Source: REEB95 sp050729835 (GTDB lineage: Bacteria; Pseudomonadota; Alphaproteobacteria; ATCC43930; CGMCC-115725). Taken from it: a DNA stretch of 64,000 nucleotides. Of the stretch, positions 15,662-25,218 are shown one piece after another; positions within the stretch are counted from its first letter, which is position 1; every line of letters starts with the position of its first letter. The stretch spans positions 1 through 64,000 of the forward strand of contig JBOHLS010000013.1 of assembly GCA_050729835.1 (NCBI GenBank), written 5' to 3'. The notes under the pieces were generated by a model, which worked only from the letters and a program-made list of their open reading frames with translations, had not been told where the DNA came from and searched no databases. A program made the position numbers and the translations under genes.

Positions 15662-16894
15662 ATGGACGAATTTTACCGCCTCAAGAGATTGCCGCCCTAT
15701 GTCTTCGCTGAGGTCAACTCGCTGAAGGCGAAAGCGCGCGCGGAAGGCCGCGACGTCATCGATCTCGGCATGGGCAATCCCGACGGCGCCACGCCGCCGC
15801 ACATCGTCCAGAAGCTGGTCGAGTCGGTACAGAACCCGCGCGCCCATGGCTATTCGGTGTCGCGCGGCATCATGGGCTTGCGCCGCGCCCAGGCGAAGTA
15901 TTACGCGCGGCGCTTCGACGTCGAGCTCGATCCCGACCGCGAGATCATCGTCACGCTTGGCTCGAAGGAGGGTCTCGCCAACCTGGCGCAGGCGATTGCC
16001 GCGCCCGGCGACATCGTGCTGGTGCCGAACCCGTGTTATCCGATCCACGCCTTCGGATTCATCATGGCGGGCGCGTCGGTGCGCAGCGTGCCGATCGGTC
16101 CCGGCATCGATTTTCTCAAGGAGCTGAAGCAGGCGGTCGAGCAGAGCTCGCCGGCGCCCATTGCTCTGGTGCTCAATTTTCCCGCCAATCCGACGGCGCA
16201 GGTCGTCGATCTGGATTTTTACGGCGAGGTGGTCGAGTTCTGCCGTTCGCGCGGCATCTATCTGCTCTCCGATCTGGCCTATGCCGAGATCTATTTCGAC
16301 GGCAATCCGCCGCCTTCGGTACTGCAGGTTCCGGGCGGGCGCGACATCGCGGTCGAGTTTACCTCACTCAGCAAGACCTACAACATGGCCGGCTGGCGCA
16401 TCGGCTTCGCGGTCGGCAACGCGCGGCTGATCGCCGCGCTCTCGCGCATCAAATCCTATCTCGACTATGGCGCCTTCACGCCGATCCAGGTGGCGGCAAC
16501 GGCGGCGCTCAACGGGCCGCAGGAGTGCATCAAGGAAATCCGCGCGCGCTACAAGAAGCGGCGCGATGTCCTGGTCGAAGGATTGCGCCAGGCCGGCTGG
16601 CCGATTCCGGCGCCGCCCGCCTCGATGTTCGCCTGGGCGCCGATCCCCGAGCAATTCCGCCAAGGCGGCACGCTGGCGTTCTCCAAGCTGCTGCTCGAGC
16701 AGGCCAATGTCGCAGTCTCGCCCGGAGTCGGCTTCGGCGAATACGGCGAGGGCTATGTCCGCATCGCGCTGGTGGAGAACGAGCAGCGACTCCGCCAGGC
16801 CACCCGCAACATCAAGCACTTCCTGTCCGGCCGGAACGCCGCCGGCGGCCGGCCTCGGGGCGAGAAAGTGCTGGTGGCGCCGGCGCGGGATTAA
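15662..16894 (+). CDS. PLP-dependent aminotransferase, AlaC / LL-DAP aminotransferase group
   Basis: A 410-residue fold-type I aminotransferase. The PLP lysine lies in SLSKTYNMAGWR; other marks are DLGMGNPDGATPPHI, the cofactor-binding GSKEGLANLAQA turn, NFPANPTAQ and DLAYAEIYFDG. The best family fit is alanine aminotransferase AlaC and its LL-diaminopimelate aminotransferase relatives. ATG 15662 starts at the conserved FYRLKRLPPYVF segment. It stands alone and ends ~90 bases before rpmJ. Substrate pair (pyruvate/glutamate or other) is a family-level guess. Confidence 0.85.
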   Translation: MDEFYRLKRLPPYVFAEVNSLKAKARAEGRDVIDLGMGNPDGATPPHIVQKLVESVQNPRAHGYSVSRGIMGLRRAQAKYYARRFDVELDPDREIIVTLGSKEGLANLAQAIAAPGDIVLVPNPCYPIHAFGFIMAGASVRSVPIGPGIDFLKELKQAVEQSSPAPIALVLNFPANPTAQVVDLDFYGEVVEFCRSRGIYLLSDLAYAEIYFDGNPPPSVLQVPGGRDIAVEFTSLSKTYNMAGWRIGFAVGNARLIAALSRIKSYLDYGAFTPIQVAATAALNGPQECIKEIRARYKKRRDVLVEGLRQAGWPIPAPPASMFAWAPIPEQFRQGGTLAFSKLLLEQANVAVSPGVGFGEYGEGYVRIALVENEQRLRQATRNIKHFLSGRNAAGGRPRGEKVLVAPARD

Positions 16895-16919
16895 ATTCCG
16901 CGAAAAGCCGGTCCGGCGG

Positions 16920-16949
16920 TTGACTCTGTCGCCAGTTCTCTCCTATTTT
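16920..16949 (+). promoter_or_regulatory. Putative promoter of rpmJ
   Basis: TTGACT (16920-16925) followed after 17-18 bases by CTATTTT (16943-16949) fits a housekeeping promoter. It lies 40 bases before the rpmJ start. Confidence 0.5.
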
Positions 16950-16988
16950 CTCGGCCTTCCGAAGGTTTATTGCAGCTCAGCCCCCATC

Positions 16989-17114
16989 ATGAAAATCAAG
17001 AACTCGCTCAAATCGCTCAAGGCGCGCGACAAGAATTGCCGCATCGTGCGCCGCAAGGGCCGCGTCTACGTCATCAACAAGACCAATCCGCGATACAAAG
17101 CCCGACAGGGCTGA
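16989..17114 (+). CDS. rpmJ: 50S ribosomal protein L36, zinc-less (C-minus) form
   Basis: A 41-residue basic protein beginning MKIKNSLKSLKARDKNCRI, matching the longer alphaproteobacterial type of L36. Only one cysteine remains, so the zinc ribbon of the canonical 37-residue C-plus form is absent. L36 sits near the peptidyl-transferase region of the large subunit. It is monocistronic, with a promoter-like element upstream and an intrinsic terminator 27 bases after the stop. The start lacks an obvious Shine-Dalgarno sequence. Confidence 0.93.
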   Translation: MKIKNSLKSLKARDKNCRIVRRKGRVYVINKTNPRYKARQG

Positions 17115-17140
17115 CAGCCGCTGGTGCCGCCGTTTAAAAA

Positions 17141-17164
17141 AACCGCGCTTCGCCGCGGTTTTTT
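17141..17164 (+). terminator. Intrinsic terminator after rpmJ
   Basis: AACCGCG (17141-17147) pairs with CGCGGTT (17154-17160) and is followed by TTTT; an A tract precedes the stem, so the element could work in both directions. It separates rpmJ from glcD. Confidence 0.85.
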
Positions 17165-17186
17165 GTTGTTGGCAGGGGGGCTGCCC

Positions 17187-18695
17187 ATGCCCAACATGGC
17201 CGCCATGCTGATGCCCGAGCCCGATGCCGCGGTGATCGCTCGCCGGAGCGCGATCGCGGACGACCTGCGCCGGCTTTGTGCCGCGTCGGATGCGGTCATC
17301 GAATCCGAGAACGAACGCCGCCCGTACGAGACCGACGCGCTCACCGCCTATCGGACGCTGCCGTTGCTGGTGGTGCTGCCGGTGACGACCGAGGAAGTGT
17401 CGCGGGTTCTGGCGTATTGCCACAAGGCGGCGCTCAAGGTGGTGCCGCGCGGCGCCGGCACCTCGCTGTCGGGTGGCTCCCTGCCGCTCGCGGACGGCAT
17501 CGTCCTCGGGCTCTCCAAGTTGAACCGCATTCTCGAAATCGACTACGACAACCGCTGCGCCGTGGTGCAGCCGGGCGTCACCAACCTCGGCATCACCAAC
17601 GCGGTGCAGCACGCCGGCTTCTATTACGCGCCCGATCCGTCGAGCCAGATTGCGTGCTCGATCGGCGGCAACGTCGCCGAGAATTCGGGTGGCGTGCATT
17701 GCCTCAAATACGGCCTAACCACCAACAATGTCCTCGGCATCGAGATGGTGCTGATCGATGGCACGGTCGTGCGTCTCGGCGGCAAGCATCTCGACAGCGG
17801 CGGTTACGACCTGCTCGGCGTGATGGTCGGGTCCGAAGGCCTCTTGGGCGTGGTGACCGAGGTCACGGTGCGACTGCTGCGCAAGCCGGCGACGGCGCGC
17901 GCCCTGCTGCTCGGATTCTCCTCGAACGAAAGCGCCGGCGCCTGCGTCGCCGCGATCATCGGTGCCGGCATCGTTCCCGGCGGCATGGAGATGATGGACA
18001 AGCTGGCGATCCACGCGGTCGAGGATTTCGTCCAGGCCGGCTATCCGCTGGACGTCGAGGCGCTGCTGATCGTCGAACTCGACGGCCCGCCGGCCGAGGT
18101 CGACCACCTGATCGACCAAGTGGAACAGATCGCCAGGCGTTGCGGCACGGTGTCGGTGCGCGTCTCGAACAGCGACGAGGAGCGTCTGACGTTTTGGGCC
18201 GGACGCAAAGCGGCCTTCCCGGCGGTGGGGCGCATCTCGCCCGATTATTATTGCGTCGATCCGACGATTCCGCGCGCCAAGCTACCCGACGTCCTGAGAT
18301 ACATGGCCGAGCTCTCCAAGAAATACGGCCTGCGCGTCGCCAACGTGTTCCACGCCGGCGACGGCAACCTCCACCCGCTGATCCTCTACGACGCCAACCG
18401 GCCCGACGATCTGGCGCGGACCGAGCGCTTCGGCGCCGACATCATGCGGTATTGCGTCGAAGTCGGCGGCTGTCTCAGCGGCGAGCACGGTGTTGGCGTC
18501 GAGAAGCGCGACCTGATGGGCAGCATGTTCGATGCGGCCGATTTGCAGCAGCAGCAGCGCCTCAAATGCGCGTTCGATCCCGCCGGCCTGCTCAACCCTG
18601 GCAAGGTCTTTCCGCAGCTCCATCGCTGCGCCGAGCTCGGCCGACTCCACGTCCACCACGGTCAGGTGCGCTTTCCCGACCTGCCGCGGTTCTGA
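17187..18695 (+). CDS. glcD: Glycolate oxidase subunit GlcD (FAD-linked)
   Basis: A 502-residue FAD-binding PCMH-type flavoprotein that oxidises glycolate (or another 2-hydroxy acid) to glyoxylate and passes electrons to the iron-sulfur subunit GlcF. The FAD-binding block PRGAGTSLSGG, PDPSSQ, CSIGGNVAENSGG and the C-terminal HAGDGNLHP and LSGEHGVG motifs are present. ATG 17187 follows GGGGGG-rich ribosome sequence and lies after the rpmJ terminator; the earlier in-frame ATG is inside that terminator's transcript. First gene of glcDEF. Confidence 0.93.
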   Translation: MPNMAAMLMPEPDAAVIARRSAIADDLRRLCAASDAVIESENERRPYETDALTAYRTLPLLVVLPVTTEEVSRVLAYCHKAALKVVPRGAGTSLSGGSLPLADGIVLGLSKLNRILEIDYDNRCAVVQPGVTNLGITNAVQHAGFYYAPDPSSQIACSIGGNVAENSGGVHCLKYGLTTNNVLGIEMVLIDGTVVRLGGKHLDSGGYDLLGVMVGSEGLLGVVTEVTVRLLRKPATARALLLGFSSNESAGACVAAIIGAGIVPGGMEMMDKLAIHAVEDFVQAGYPLDVEALLIVELDGPPAEVDHLIDQVEQIARRCGTVSVRVSNSDEERLTFWAGRKAAFPAVGRISPDYYCVDPTIPRAKLPDVLRYMAELSKKYGLRVANVFHAGDGNLHPLILYDANRPDDLARTERFGADIMRYCVEVGGCLSGEHGVGVEKRDLMGSMFDAADLQQQQRLKCAFDPAGLLNPGKVFPQLHRCAELGRLHVHHGQVRFPDLPRF

Positions 18696-18703
18696 GCCCG
18701 CGC

Positions 18704-19882
18704 GTGAGCCGGTTCCGCCCCGCCGACGAAAAGCAGCTGGTCGAGATCGTCTCGGCGGCGCTCGCCCATGAGGAGCCGCTCGAGGTCGTCGCCGGCGGCA
18801 GCAAGCGCGACCTCGGCCGGCCGCCGCAGCTGCCGCACACCCTCGATGTCGGCGGCTTTGCCGGCATCCGCCTCTATGAGCCCGAGGAGCTGGTGCTGAC
18901 TGCAGGCGCGGCCACGCCGCTGGCCGAGATCGAGCGGAATCTGGCCGCCACGCGCCAGATGCTGGCTTTCGAGCCCGGCGATTGGCGGGCGTTGCTCGGC
19001 TCGACCGCGGCCCGTCAGACCCTGGGCGGCATCGTGGCTTGCAACCTGTCCGGGCCGCGCCGCATCCGCCAGGGCGCGGCGCGCGATCATTTTCTCGGCG
19101 TTGCGGCGATCAGCGGCTGGGGCGAGGCGTTCAAGGCGGGCGGCCGCGTGGTCAAGAACGTCACCGGCTACGATCTGTGCAAGCTTCTGGCCGGCTCGTA
19201 CGGCACGCTCGCGGTGATGACCGAGATCACCGTCAAAGTGCTGCCGGCGCCGGAGGCGACGCGCACCATCGTCCTGAATGGCCTCGACGACGCCCGCGCC
19301 GTCGCCGCCATGACCAACGGCCTCAATTCGTCGCACGAAGTGTCGGGTGCGGCGCACCTGCCCAAGATTGACGGACGTCCGCGCACCCTCCTGCGCGTCG
19401 AAGGGCCAGTGCCGTCCGTCGCGGCACGGTCGGCCGCGCTGCGCGAAGAGCTCAAGCCGTTCGGCTCGGTGGAAATCATTGGCGACGGCGAATCCGTCGA
19501 GCTCTGGGCCGCGGTGCGCGACGCGCGGCCGCTGGCGACCGGCGGCCGGGTCGTCTGGCGGGTATCGCTGGCGCCCACCGGCGCACCGGCTTTTCTCGGC
19601 GCCGTGCGCGCCGCGCTCGATGTCGACTATCTTCTCGACTGGGGCGGCGGCCTAGTCTGGCTGGCGGTGCAGGGCGCTGAAGACGGCGGTGCCGGGCCAA
19701 TCCGCGCGGCGCTCGGCGGCCGGGGTCACGCCACGCTGATCCGCGCGCCGGCCGCGTTGCGCGCGGCGGTTCCCGCCTTCGAACCGTTGCTGCCGGCGTT
19801 GGCCGCGCTGACCGCGCGCGTCAAGGACGGCTTCGATCCCAAGCGAATCTTGAATCGCGGCCGGCTTTATCCCGATCTTTAG
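18704..19882 (+). CDS. glcE: Glycolate oxidase subunit GlcE
   Basis: A 392-residue second FAD-binding subunit, shorter than GlcD. It has the PCMH-like VVAGGSKRDLGR start, TLGGIVACNLSGPRR and VVKNVTGYDLCKLLAGSYGT, all typical of GlcE. GTG 18704 starts 8 bases after glcD; family similarity begins at once (FRPADEKQL). It is 5 bases from glcF. A ~36-residue loop rich in Gly and Ala precedes the C-terminal PNRILNRGR-like end (KRILNRGRLYPDL), where a product-inhibition or FAD-capping role is not known. Confidence 0.92.
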   Translation: MSRFRPADEKQLVEIVSAALAHEEPLEVVAGGSKRDLGRPPQLPHTLDVGGFAGIRLYEPEELVLTAGAATPLAEIERNLAATRQMLAFEPGDWRALLGSTAARQTLGGIVACNLSGPRRIRQGAARDHFLGVAAISGWGEAFKAGGRVVKNVTGYDLCKLLAGSYGTLAVMTEITVKVLPAPEATRTIVLNGLDDARAVAAMTNGLNSSHEVSGAAHLPKIDGRPRTLLRVEGPVPSVAARSAALREELKPFGSVEIIGDGESVELWAAVRDARPLATGGRVVWRVSLAPTGAPAFLGAVRAALDVDYLLDWGGGLVWLAVQGAEDGGAGPIRAALGGRGHATLIRAPAALRAAVPAFEPLLPALAALTARVKDGFDPKRILNRGRLYPDL

Positions 19883-19887
19883 CGCCC

Positions 19888-21171
19888 ATGCAAACCCGCT
19901 TCTCGCCCGTTCAGCTCGCCGACCCGGATATCGCGGAGGCGAACAAGATTCTCCGCACCTGCGTCCATTGCGGGTTCTGCAACGCGACCTGTCCGACCTA
20001 TGTCCTGCTCGGCGACGAGCTCGATGGTCCGCGCGGCCGCATCTACCTGATCAAGGACATGCTCGAGAACGATCGACCGGCGAGCAAGGAGATCGCGACC
20101 CATCTCGATCGCTGCCTCTCGTGCCTCGCCTGTATGACCACCTGTCCATCTGGCGTCCATTACATGCACCTGATCGACGAGGGCCGCCGCCACGTCGAAG
20201 CGACCTATCGCCGGCCGATCGTCGAGCGGCTCCTCCGCAATTTTCTTGCCCTCGTCATGCCGCGCACCGATCGCTTCCGCATGGCGATGCGCGCCGCGCG
20301 TGTGGTCAAGCCGATCCTGAGCGCACTGCCGGGGCGGATCGGTGCCATGGGCAAGCTGATCCCGGCCAAGCTTCCGGCGCCGGGCGTGGCCGATGGCGCG
20401 CGCGTCTTTCCCGCCGCCGGCCCGCGTCGCAAGCGCGTCGCGCTCTTGGTCGGCTGCGTCCAGCCGGTACTCGATCCGGCGATTAACGACGCGACCGTGC
20501 GGCTGCTGACGCGTCACGGCTGCGAGGTCGTGATCGCTTCCGGTGCCGGGTGCTGCGGCTCGCTGACCCATCACATGGGCCGCGATGCGCGCGCTTACGT
20601 CCGCGCAAATGTCGATGCCTGGATGCGCGAGCTCGAAACCGGCGAGCTCGACGCGATCGTCGTCAATGCTTCGGGTTGCGGCACGACGGTCAAGGATTAC
20701 GGCTTCATGTTGCGCGCCGATCCGGCTTATGCCGCCAAGGCCGCCAGGATCTCGGCGCTGGCGCTGGACGTGAGCGAATTCGTGGCGACATTGACATTGA
20801 TGCCGAGCTCGGCCGTAGCGGCGGGGCGCCGCGTCGCCTATCACTCGGCCTGCTCGCTGCAACACGGACAGCGCGTGCATGCGCAGCCCAAAGCGCTCCT
20901 CGCCGAGGCGGGGTTCACCGTTCTCGATCCACCCGAGGCGCATCTCTGCTGCGGCTCGGCCGGTACCTACAACTTGCTCCAGCCGGTCATTGCCGACCGC
21001 TTGCGCCAGCGCAAGGTCGCCAACCTCGAAAGCATCAAGCCCGATATCGTCGTCGCCGGCAATATCGGCTGCATCGCCCAGATCGCCGCCGGCACGAAGC
21101 TGCCCGTCGTCCACACTGTCGAGCTGCTCGATTGGGCGACCGGCGGCCCGAAGCCGCCCGCGATCGTCTAA
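19888..21171 (+). CDS. glcF: Glycolate oxidase iron-sulfur subunit GlcF
   Basis: A 427-residue protein with two [4Fe-4S] motifs, CVHCGFCNATCP (~residue 26) and CLSCLACMTTCPSG (~77), then two CCG domains (SGAGCCGSL and HLCCGSAGTYN), the standard GlcF layout. It takes electrons from GlcD and hands them to the membrane chain. Last gene of the operon; its stop overlaps that of the convergent membrane protein by 4 bases. Together with glycerate 2-kinase and pyruvate kinase at 25-28 kb it hints at C2 acid use. Confidence 0.93.
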   Translation: MQTRFSPVQLADPDIAEANKILRTCVHCGFCNATCPTYVLLGDELDGPRGRIYLIKDMLENDRPASKEIATHLDRCLSCLACMTTCPSGVHYMHLIDEGRRHVEATYRRPIVERLLRNFLALVMPRTDRFRMAMRAARVVKPILSALPGRIGAMGKLIPAKLPAPGVADGARVFPAAGPRRKRVALLVGCVQPVLDPAINDATVRLLTRHGCEVVIASGAGCCGSLTHHMGRDARAYVRANVDAWMRELETGELDAIVVNASGCGTTVKDYGFMLRADPAYAAKAARISALALDVSEFVATLTLMPSSAVAAGRRVAYHSACSLQHGQRVHAQPKALLAEAGFTVLDPPEAHLCCGSAGTYNLLQPVIADRLRQRKVANLESIKPDIVVAGNIGCIAQIAAGTKLPVVHTVELLDWATGGPKPPAIV

Positions 21172-21842
21172 CGCTTCCAGAACCGCGGCAGCACGATCGA
21201 GACCAGCAACGCCACCGCGCCGATGACGATGGGCACGATCCAATCGGCGTGGCCGCCGGCGATCCGGCCACCGGCGGCCGCCAGGTCGACATAGGCGATG
21301 GTCATCGGCAACTGGCCGAGGAACGAGCCGACCGTATAGGGCCCGAGGTCGATGCGCGTCAGCCCGAGCGCGTAGTTCGACAGGCTGTGCGGAATCACCG
21401 GGATGAGGCGCAGCGCCGTCACGGCGCGCCAGCCGCCGCGCTCCGCCTTGAGTAGAACCGGGCCGAAGCGCGGCAGGCTTTCGAGATCGAGCCAGCCGCT
21501 GTTGACGTAGCGCGCCACCAGGAAGCCGGCAATCGCGCCGAGCGTGCCGCCGAGCGCGGCCCAGAACACGCCCCACCATGCGCCGAACAGCAGACCCGCC
21601 GCCACCGCGAGCAGCGTGCGGGGTATGAACAGCAGGCTGGCAACCATCTGCAAGACCAGGAACACCAACGGCGCCGCCGGATAAGCGGCGATGTCGTTGC
21701 GCAACGCGACCGGATCGAGCGCAGCGCGTTCGTGCCAGGCCACGGCCAGGCCAATCGCGAGCAGTAGCAACAACAGCACGCGTCCGACCATCCGGACGCG
21801 TCGCAACGGCGGGGCCGTGCCGGATTGCTCGACGCGCATCAT
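21168..21842 (-). CDS. TVP38/TMEM64 (DedA-like SNARE-associated) membrane protein
   Basis: A 224-residue inner-membrane protein with about six hydrophobic segments, a long re-entrant-type region with FIPRTLLAVAAGLLFG and GGTLGAIAGFLVARY, and RLIPVIPHSLSNYALG with the conserved R and P residues of the VTT domain. The family is linked to lipid scrambling or phospholipid traffic. ATG 21842 overlaps the upstream glycosyltransferase stop by 4 bases (ATGA), so the two are coupled. Specific role unknown. Confidence 0.85.
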   Translation of the reverse strand: MMRVEQSGTAPPLRRVRMVGRVLLLLLLAIGLAVAWHERAALDPVALRNDIAAYPAAPLVFLVLQMVASLLFIPRTLLAVAAGLLFGAWWGVFWAALGGTLGAIAGFLVARYVNSGWLDLESLPRFGPVLLKAERGGWRAVTALRLIPVIPHSLSNYALGLTRIDLGPYTVGSFLGQLPMTIAYVDLAAAGGRIAGGHADWIVPIVIGAVALLVSIVLPRFWKR

Positions 21843-22552
21843 TCTTCGCGGATTTCGGGATTGACGGCGCGCCGCTTGAGCCACAACACGCCGACGAGAT
21901 CGACGATGCCGACCCACAGCCGGTCGAATACCCGGTAATTCGAGATGCCGCCGCCGCGGGGCCGGTGGTTGACGGCGACCGACTGCACGCGGCCGCCCTG
22001 GCGCAGCGTCAATGCTGGCAGGAAGCGGTGGTTGTGGTCGAAGAACGGCAGGTCGAGATAAAGCGCGCGCGGAAACAGCTTGAGGCCGCAGCCGGTGTCC
22101 GGCGTGCCGTCGTCCAACAGCCGCGCGCGGACGCGGTTGGCGATGCGCGACGCCAGCCGCTTGACGGCGCTGTCGCGCCGCTTCTGGCGCCTGCCGGCGA
22201 TCATCAGCGGCGCATCCGGGCTCTGCCGCGCCAGTTCCCACAGGCGCGGAATGTCCGCCGGGTCGTTCTGGCCGTCGCCGTCGAGCGTCGCGATCCAGGG
22301 GCTTCGTGCCGTCTTGACGCCGGAGCGGATGGCCGCGCTCTGGCCCGAGCGTCGGGCATGACGCAGCACGCGCAGCCGCGCGAAATCCGCCTTGACGCCG
22401 CGCAGCACGTCGGCGGTGCCGTCGATGCTGCCGTCGTCGATCACAATCACCTCGTAATCGGCGCGGCCGTCGAGGGCGGCGCGAATCTCCCGCACTAGCG
22501 GCCCGATATTCGCCGCCTCGTTGCGGACGGGGATGACGATCGAAAGGTCCAT
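21839..22552 (-). CDS. GT2-family glycosyltransferase (DPM1-like)
   Basis: A 237-residue inverting glycosyltransferase with LSIVIPVRNEAANI, the VIDDGSIDGT nucleotide-sugar strand, the metal motif TLDGDGQNDP and the RGGGISNY acceptor loop. Size and sequence match dolichol/polyprenyl-phosphate sugar transferases that lack C-terminal membrane helices. Coupled to the TVP38-like gene, a pairing seen in other proteobacteria and consistent with building or moving lipid-linked sugars. Substrates not determined. Confidence 0.85.
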   Translation of the reverse strand: MDLSIVIPVRNEAANIGPLVREIRAALDGRADYEVIVIDDGSIDGTADVLRGVKADFARLRVLRHARRSGQSAAIRSGVKTARSPWIATLDGDGQNDPADIPRLWELARQSPDAPLMIAGRRQKRRDSAVKRLASRIANRVRARLLDDGTPDTGCGLKLFPRALYLDLPFFDHNHRFLPALTLRQGGRVQSVAVNHRPRGGGISNYRVFDRLWVGIVDLVGVLWLKRRAVNPEIREE

Positions 22553-22654
22553 GGATGGTTAACCGCCGGGCGGCGACGGAGTGTGGCACATGTGACGCGC
22601 CTTCGGCCACGGAAACAGGGATGTTTTAAGCCTTGCCTTCGTACCAATCTCATC

Positions 22655-23989
22655 ATGGTTGCGTCTGCCGCCCTCGACGCCGTCGTCGCCTCCACCCGCT
22701 TTGGGTATGCCGCGCGGGGCGACGAGCTGGGCGCCATCGCGGCCGATCCGCACGGCTGGGTTTTGCGCCAGATCGGGCAGCCGGTGCGGCCGGCGTTCTC
22801 CGCCGACCTGCCCACGTCACAGCGCATGGTGGCGATGCTGTTCGAGATGCGCCGCGACAAGCAGCAAGCCGACCGCAAAGCCTTCAACCAGCGGGTCCGC
22901 GACGTCTATCTGACGGAGCTCGCCGCGCGCACCGATGCCGCCGTATCGAGCTCGACGCCCTTCATCGAGCGCCTGGTGCATTTCTGGAGCAACCACTTCA
23001 CCGTCTCGGGCTTCCGCCCGTTCGTGCGCGGCTTCGCCTTCGCCTTCGAGCGCGAGGCGATCCGCCCGTACGTCACCGGCCGCTTCGTCGACATGCTGCT
23101 GGCGGCCGAGCGGCATCCGGCGATGCTGCTCTATCTCGACAACGCGCTTTCGATCGGTCCCGATTCCCTCGTCGGCCTGCGACGCAACAAGGGCATCAAC
23201 GAGAATTTCGGCCGCGAGATGCTCGAGCTGCACACGCTCGGCGTCGACGGCGGCTATACCCAGGCGGACGTCATCGCACTGGCGAAAATCCTGACCGGCT
23301 GGTCGGTGGCGCGGCTCAACGACGCGGAACCGGGTACGTTCAAGTTCTATCCTCAGATCCACGAGCCGGGCCCGAAGCAGCTGCTCGGCAAGGTCTATGC
23401 CGAGGCCGGCGAGCAGGAGGGGATTGCGGCGCTGCGCGATCTGGCAAGCCACCCCGCGACCGCGCATCATATCGCCTTCAAGCTGGCACGGCATTTCATC
23501 GCCGACCAGCCGCCGAAGGCCGAGGTCGATCGGATCGCCAAGGTGTTCCGCGATACCGGCGGCAATCTGGCAGCGGTGAGCAAGGCCGTCGTCGCCTCGG
23601 AGGCGGCGTGGACCAAGCCGTTCGACAAGCTGCGGACGCCCGGCGACATGGTGACTGCCGCCTGCCGCGCCGCCGATTTCGCGCCGCCGGCGCCGATGCT
23701 GACTGCCGGCCTGCGCACGCTCAACCAGATGCCGTTCTATGCGCCGTCGCCCGCCGGCTGGCCGGACGACGCCGCGTCCTGGATTTCGCCCGAGGCGGTG
23801 CTGCATCGCGCCGAATGGTGCGAGACCTTTGCCAATCGCCTTCCCGGCCCGCTCGATCCGATCATGCTGGCCAGCGCCACGCTGGGCGAGGCCTTGCCGG
23901 CCGATACGCTGCAGGCGATTCGCCGCGCGCCGTCGCGCCGCGCCGGCGTCGCCTTGCTGCTGGCCGCGCCCGAATTCCAGAGGCGGTGA
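22655..23989 (+). CDS. DUF1800 protein
   Basis: A 444-residue DUF1800 protein with RFGYAARGDEL, LVHFWSNHFTVS and the central NENFGREMLELHTLGVDGGYTQ block (split here: NENFGREMLELH then TLGVDGGYTQ). DUF1800 proteins almost always pair with DUF1501 proteins, as here (6-base gap), and are thought to be cell-envelope components of unknown function. ATG 22655 is preferred to 22583 because the added segment is Cys/Arg-rich and unlike the family. No clear signal peptide. Confidence 0.85.
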   Translation: MVASAALDAVVASTRFGYAARGDELGAIAADPHGWVLRQIGQPVRPAFSADLPTSQRMVAMLFEMRRDKQQADRKAFNQRVRDVYLTELAARTDAAVSSSTPFIERLVHFWSNHFTVSGFRPFVRGFAFAFEREAIRPYVTGRFVDMLLAAERHPAMLLYLDNALSIGPDSLVGLRRNKGINENFGREMLELHTLGVDGGYTQADVIALAKILTGWSVARLNDAEPGTFKFYPQIHEPGPKQLLGKVYAEAGEQEGIAALRDLASHPATAHHIAFKLARHFIADQPPKAEVDRIAKVFRDTGGNLAAVSKAVVASEAAWTKPFDKLRTPGDMVTAACRAADFAPPAPMLTAGLRTLNQMPFYAPSPAGWPDDAASWISPEAVLHRAEWCETFANRLPGPLDPIMLASATLGEALPADTLQAIRRAPSRRAGVALLLAAPEFQRR

Positions 23990-23994
23990 CATCC

Positions 23995-25218
23995 ATGGCC
24001 TGCTGCACCCCGTCGCGTCGTCGCTTCCTTGGCCTGGTCGCCGGCGGCACCGGTGTCTTCGCGCTCGCCTCGCTGCCGGGCGCGGTCTTCGCCGCAGCGC
24101 CCGGCGACCGGCGCTTCGTCGTGGTCCTCTTGCGCGGCGCGCTCGACGGCATGGCGGCGGTCGCGCCCGTCGGCGATCCGCTCTATCGGGAAAAACGCGA
24201 CGCAATCGCGCTCAAGCCGCCGGGTGGGGCGGGCGGCACGATCGCGCTCGACCGGTTCTTCGCCCTGCATCCGGCGCTCGGCGCGATCGAGCCCTATTAC
24301 CGCCGCGGCGAGCTTCTCTTCGTCCACGCGGCAGGCAACGGCTACCACACGCGCTCCCATTTCGACGCCCAGGATATGATGGAGAGCGGGTTATCGGTGA
24401 AGCGCGGCGAGAGCGACGGCTGGCTCAATCGCGCCATCGTGCTGCTGCAAGGCGGCGACCGAGCGCGGCTCGGCCTGGCAGTCGGCGGCGCCGTGCCGCT
24501 GATCCTGCGCGGCAAGGCGCAGGTGGCCAGTTGGGAGCCGCAAGGCATCGGTGCTATCGACAACGACTTGGTCGCCGCGCTCGGGCCGATTTACGCGCGC
24601 GATCCGTTGCTCGGCCCGGCGCTCGCCGAGGGCATCAAGGCCCAGGCGTTCTCGAACGCGGTGCTCGGCGGCGATGCCATGGCCAAAGGCGGCATGGGCT
24701 TTGGGCCGAAGGCGTTCGCCGCCTTGGCCGAAGCCGCCGGCAAGCTGATCGCCGCGCCGCGTGGCCCGCGCATCGCCGCGCTCGACATGGGCGGCTGGGA
24801 CACGCACGTCAATCAGGGTGCCGAGACCGGCCGCCTGGCGCAGAACATGGAGGGCTTCGCCGCCGGGCTCGACGCCCTGGCCAAGGCGCTGGGTCCGGCC
24901 TGGCGCCAGACGGTCGTCGTCGCCGTCACCGAATTCGGCCGCACGGTCGCCGTCAATGGCAACAACGGCACCGATCACGGCACCGCTTCGGTGCTGTTCG
25001 TCATGGGCGGTGCCGTGCAGGGCGGGTGCGTTGCCGGCGACTGGCCCGGATTGGCGCAGCTGCAGGACAATCGCGATCTGCGCATGACCACGGATGCGCG
25101 CGCGGTGATGAAAGGTGTGTTGCACGACCATTTCGGGCTCGAACGCGCCGCGCTCGATAGCAAAGTCTTCCCGGATACGGCCGGGCTCAAGCCGTTCGGC
25201 GGGCTCTTGCGCGCCTAA
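23995..25218 (+). CDS. DUF1501 protein, Tat-exported
   Basis: A 407-residue DUF1501 (sulfatase-fold-like) protein. The start SRRRFLGLVAGG followed by a hydrophobic stretch and AFA-type cleavage site marks a Tat signal. Family blocks are LRGALDGMAAVAP, GYHTRSHFDAQDMME, LDMGGWDTHVNQG and VTEFGRTVAVNG, with TDHGTAS. It is the partner of the DUF1800 gene, probably periplasmic. Its stop abuts the convergent pyk stop with no gap. Biochemical role unknown. Confidence 0.88.
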   Translation: MACCTPSRRRFLGLVAGGTGVFALASLPGAVFAAAPGDRRFVVVLLRGALDGMAAVAPVGDPLYREKRDAIALKPPGGAGGTIALDRFFALHPALGAIEPYYRRGELLFVHAAGNGYHTRSHFDAQDMMESGLSVKRGESDGWLNRAIVLLQGGDRARLGLAVGGAVPLILRGKAQVASWEPQGIGAIDNDLVAALGPIYARDPLLGPALAEGIKAQAFSNAVLGGDAMAKGGMGFGPKAFAALAEAAGKLIAAPRGPRIAALDMGGWDTHVNQGAETGRLAQNMEGFAAGLDALAKALGPAWRQTVVVAVTEFGRTVAVNGNNGTDHGTASVLFVMGGAVQGGCVAGDWPGLAQLQDNRDLRMTTDARAVMKGVLHDHFGLERAALDSKVFPDTAGLKPFGGLLRA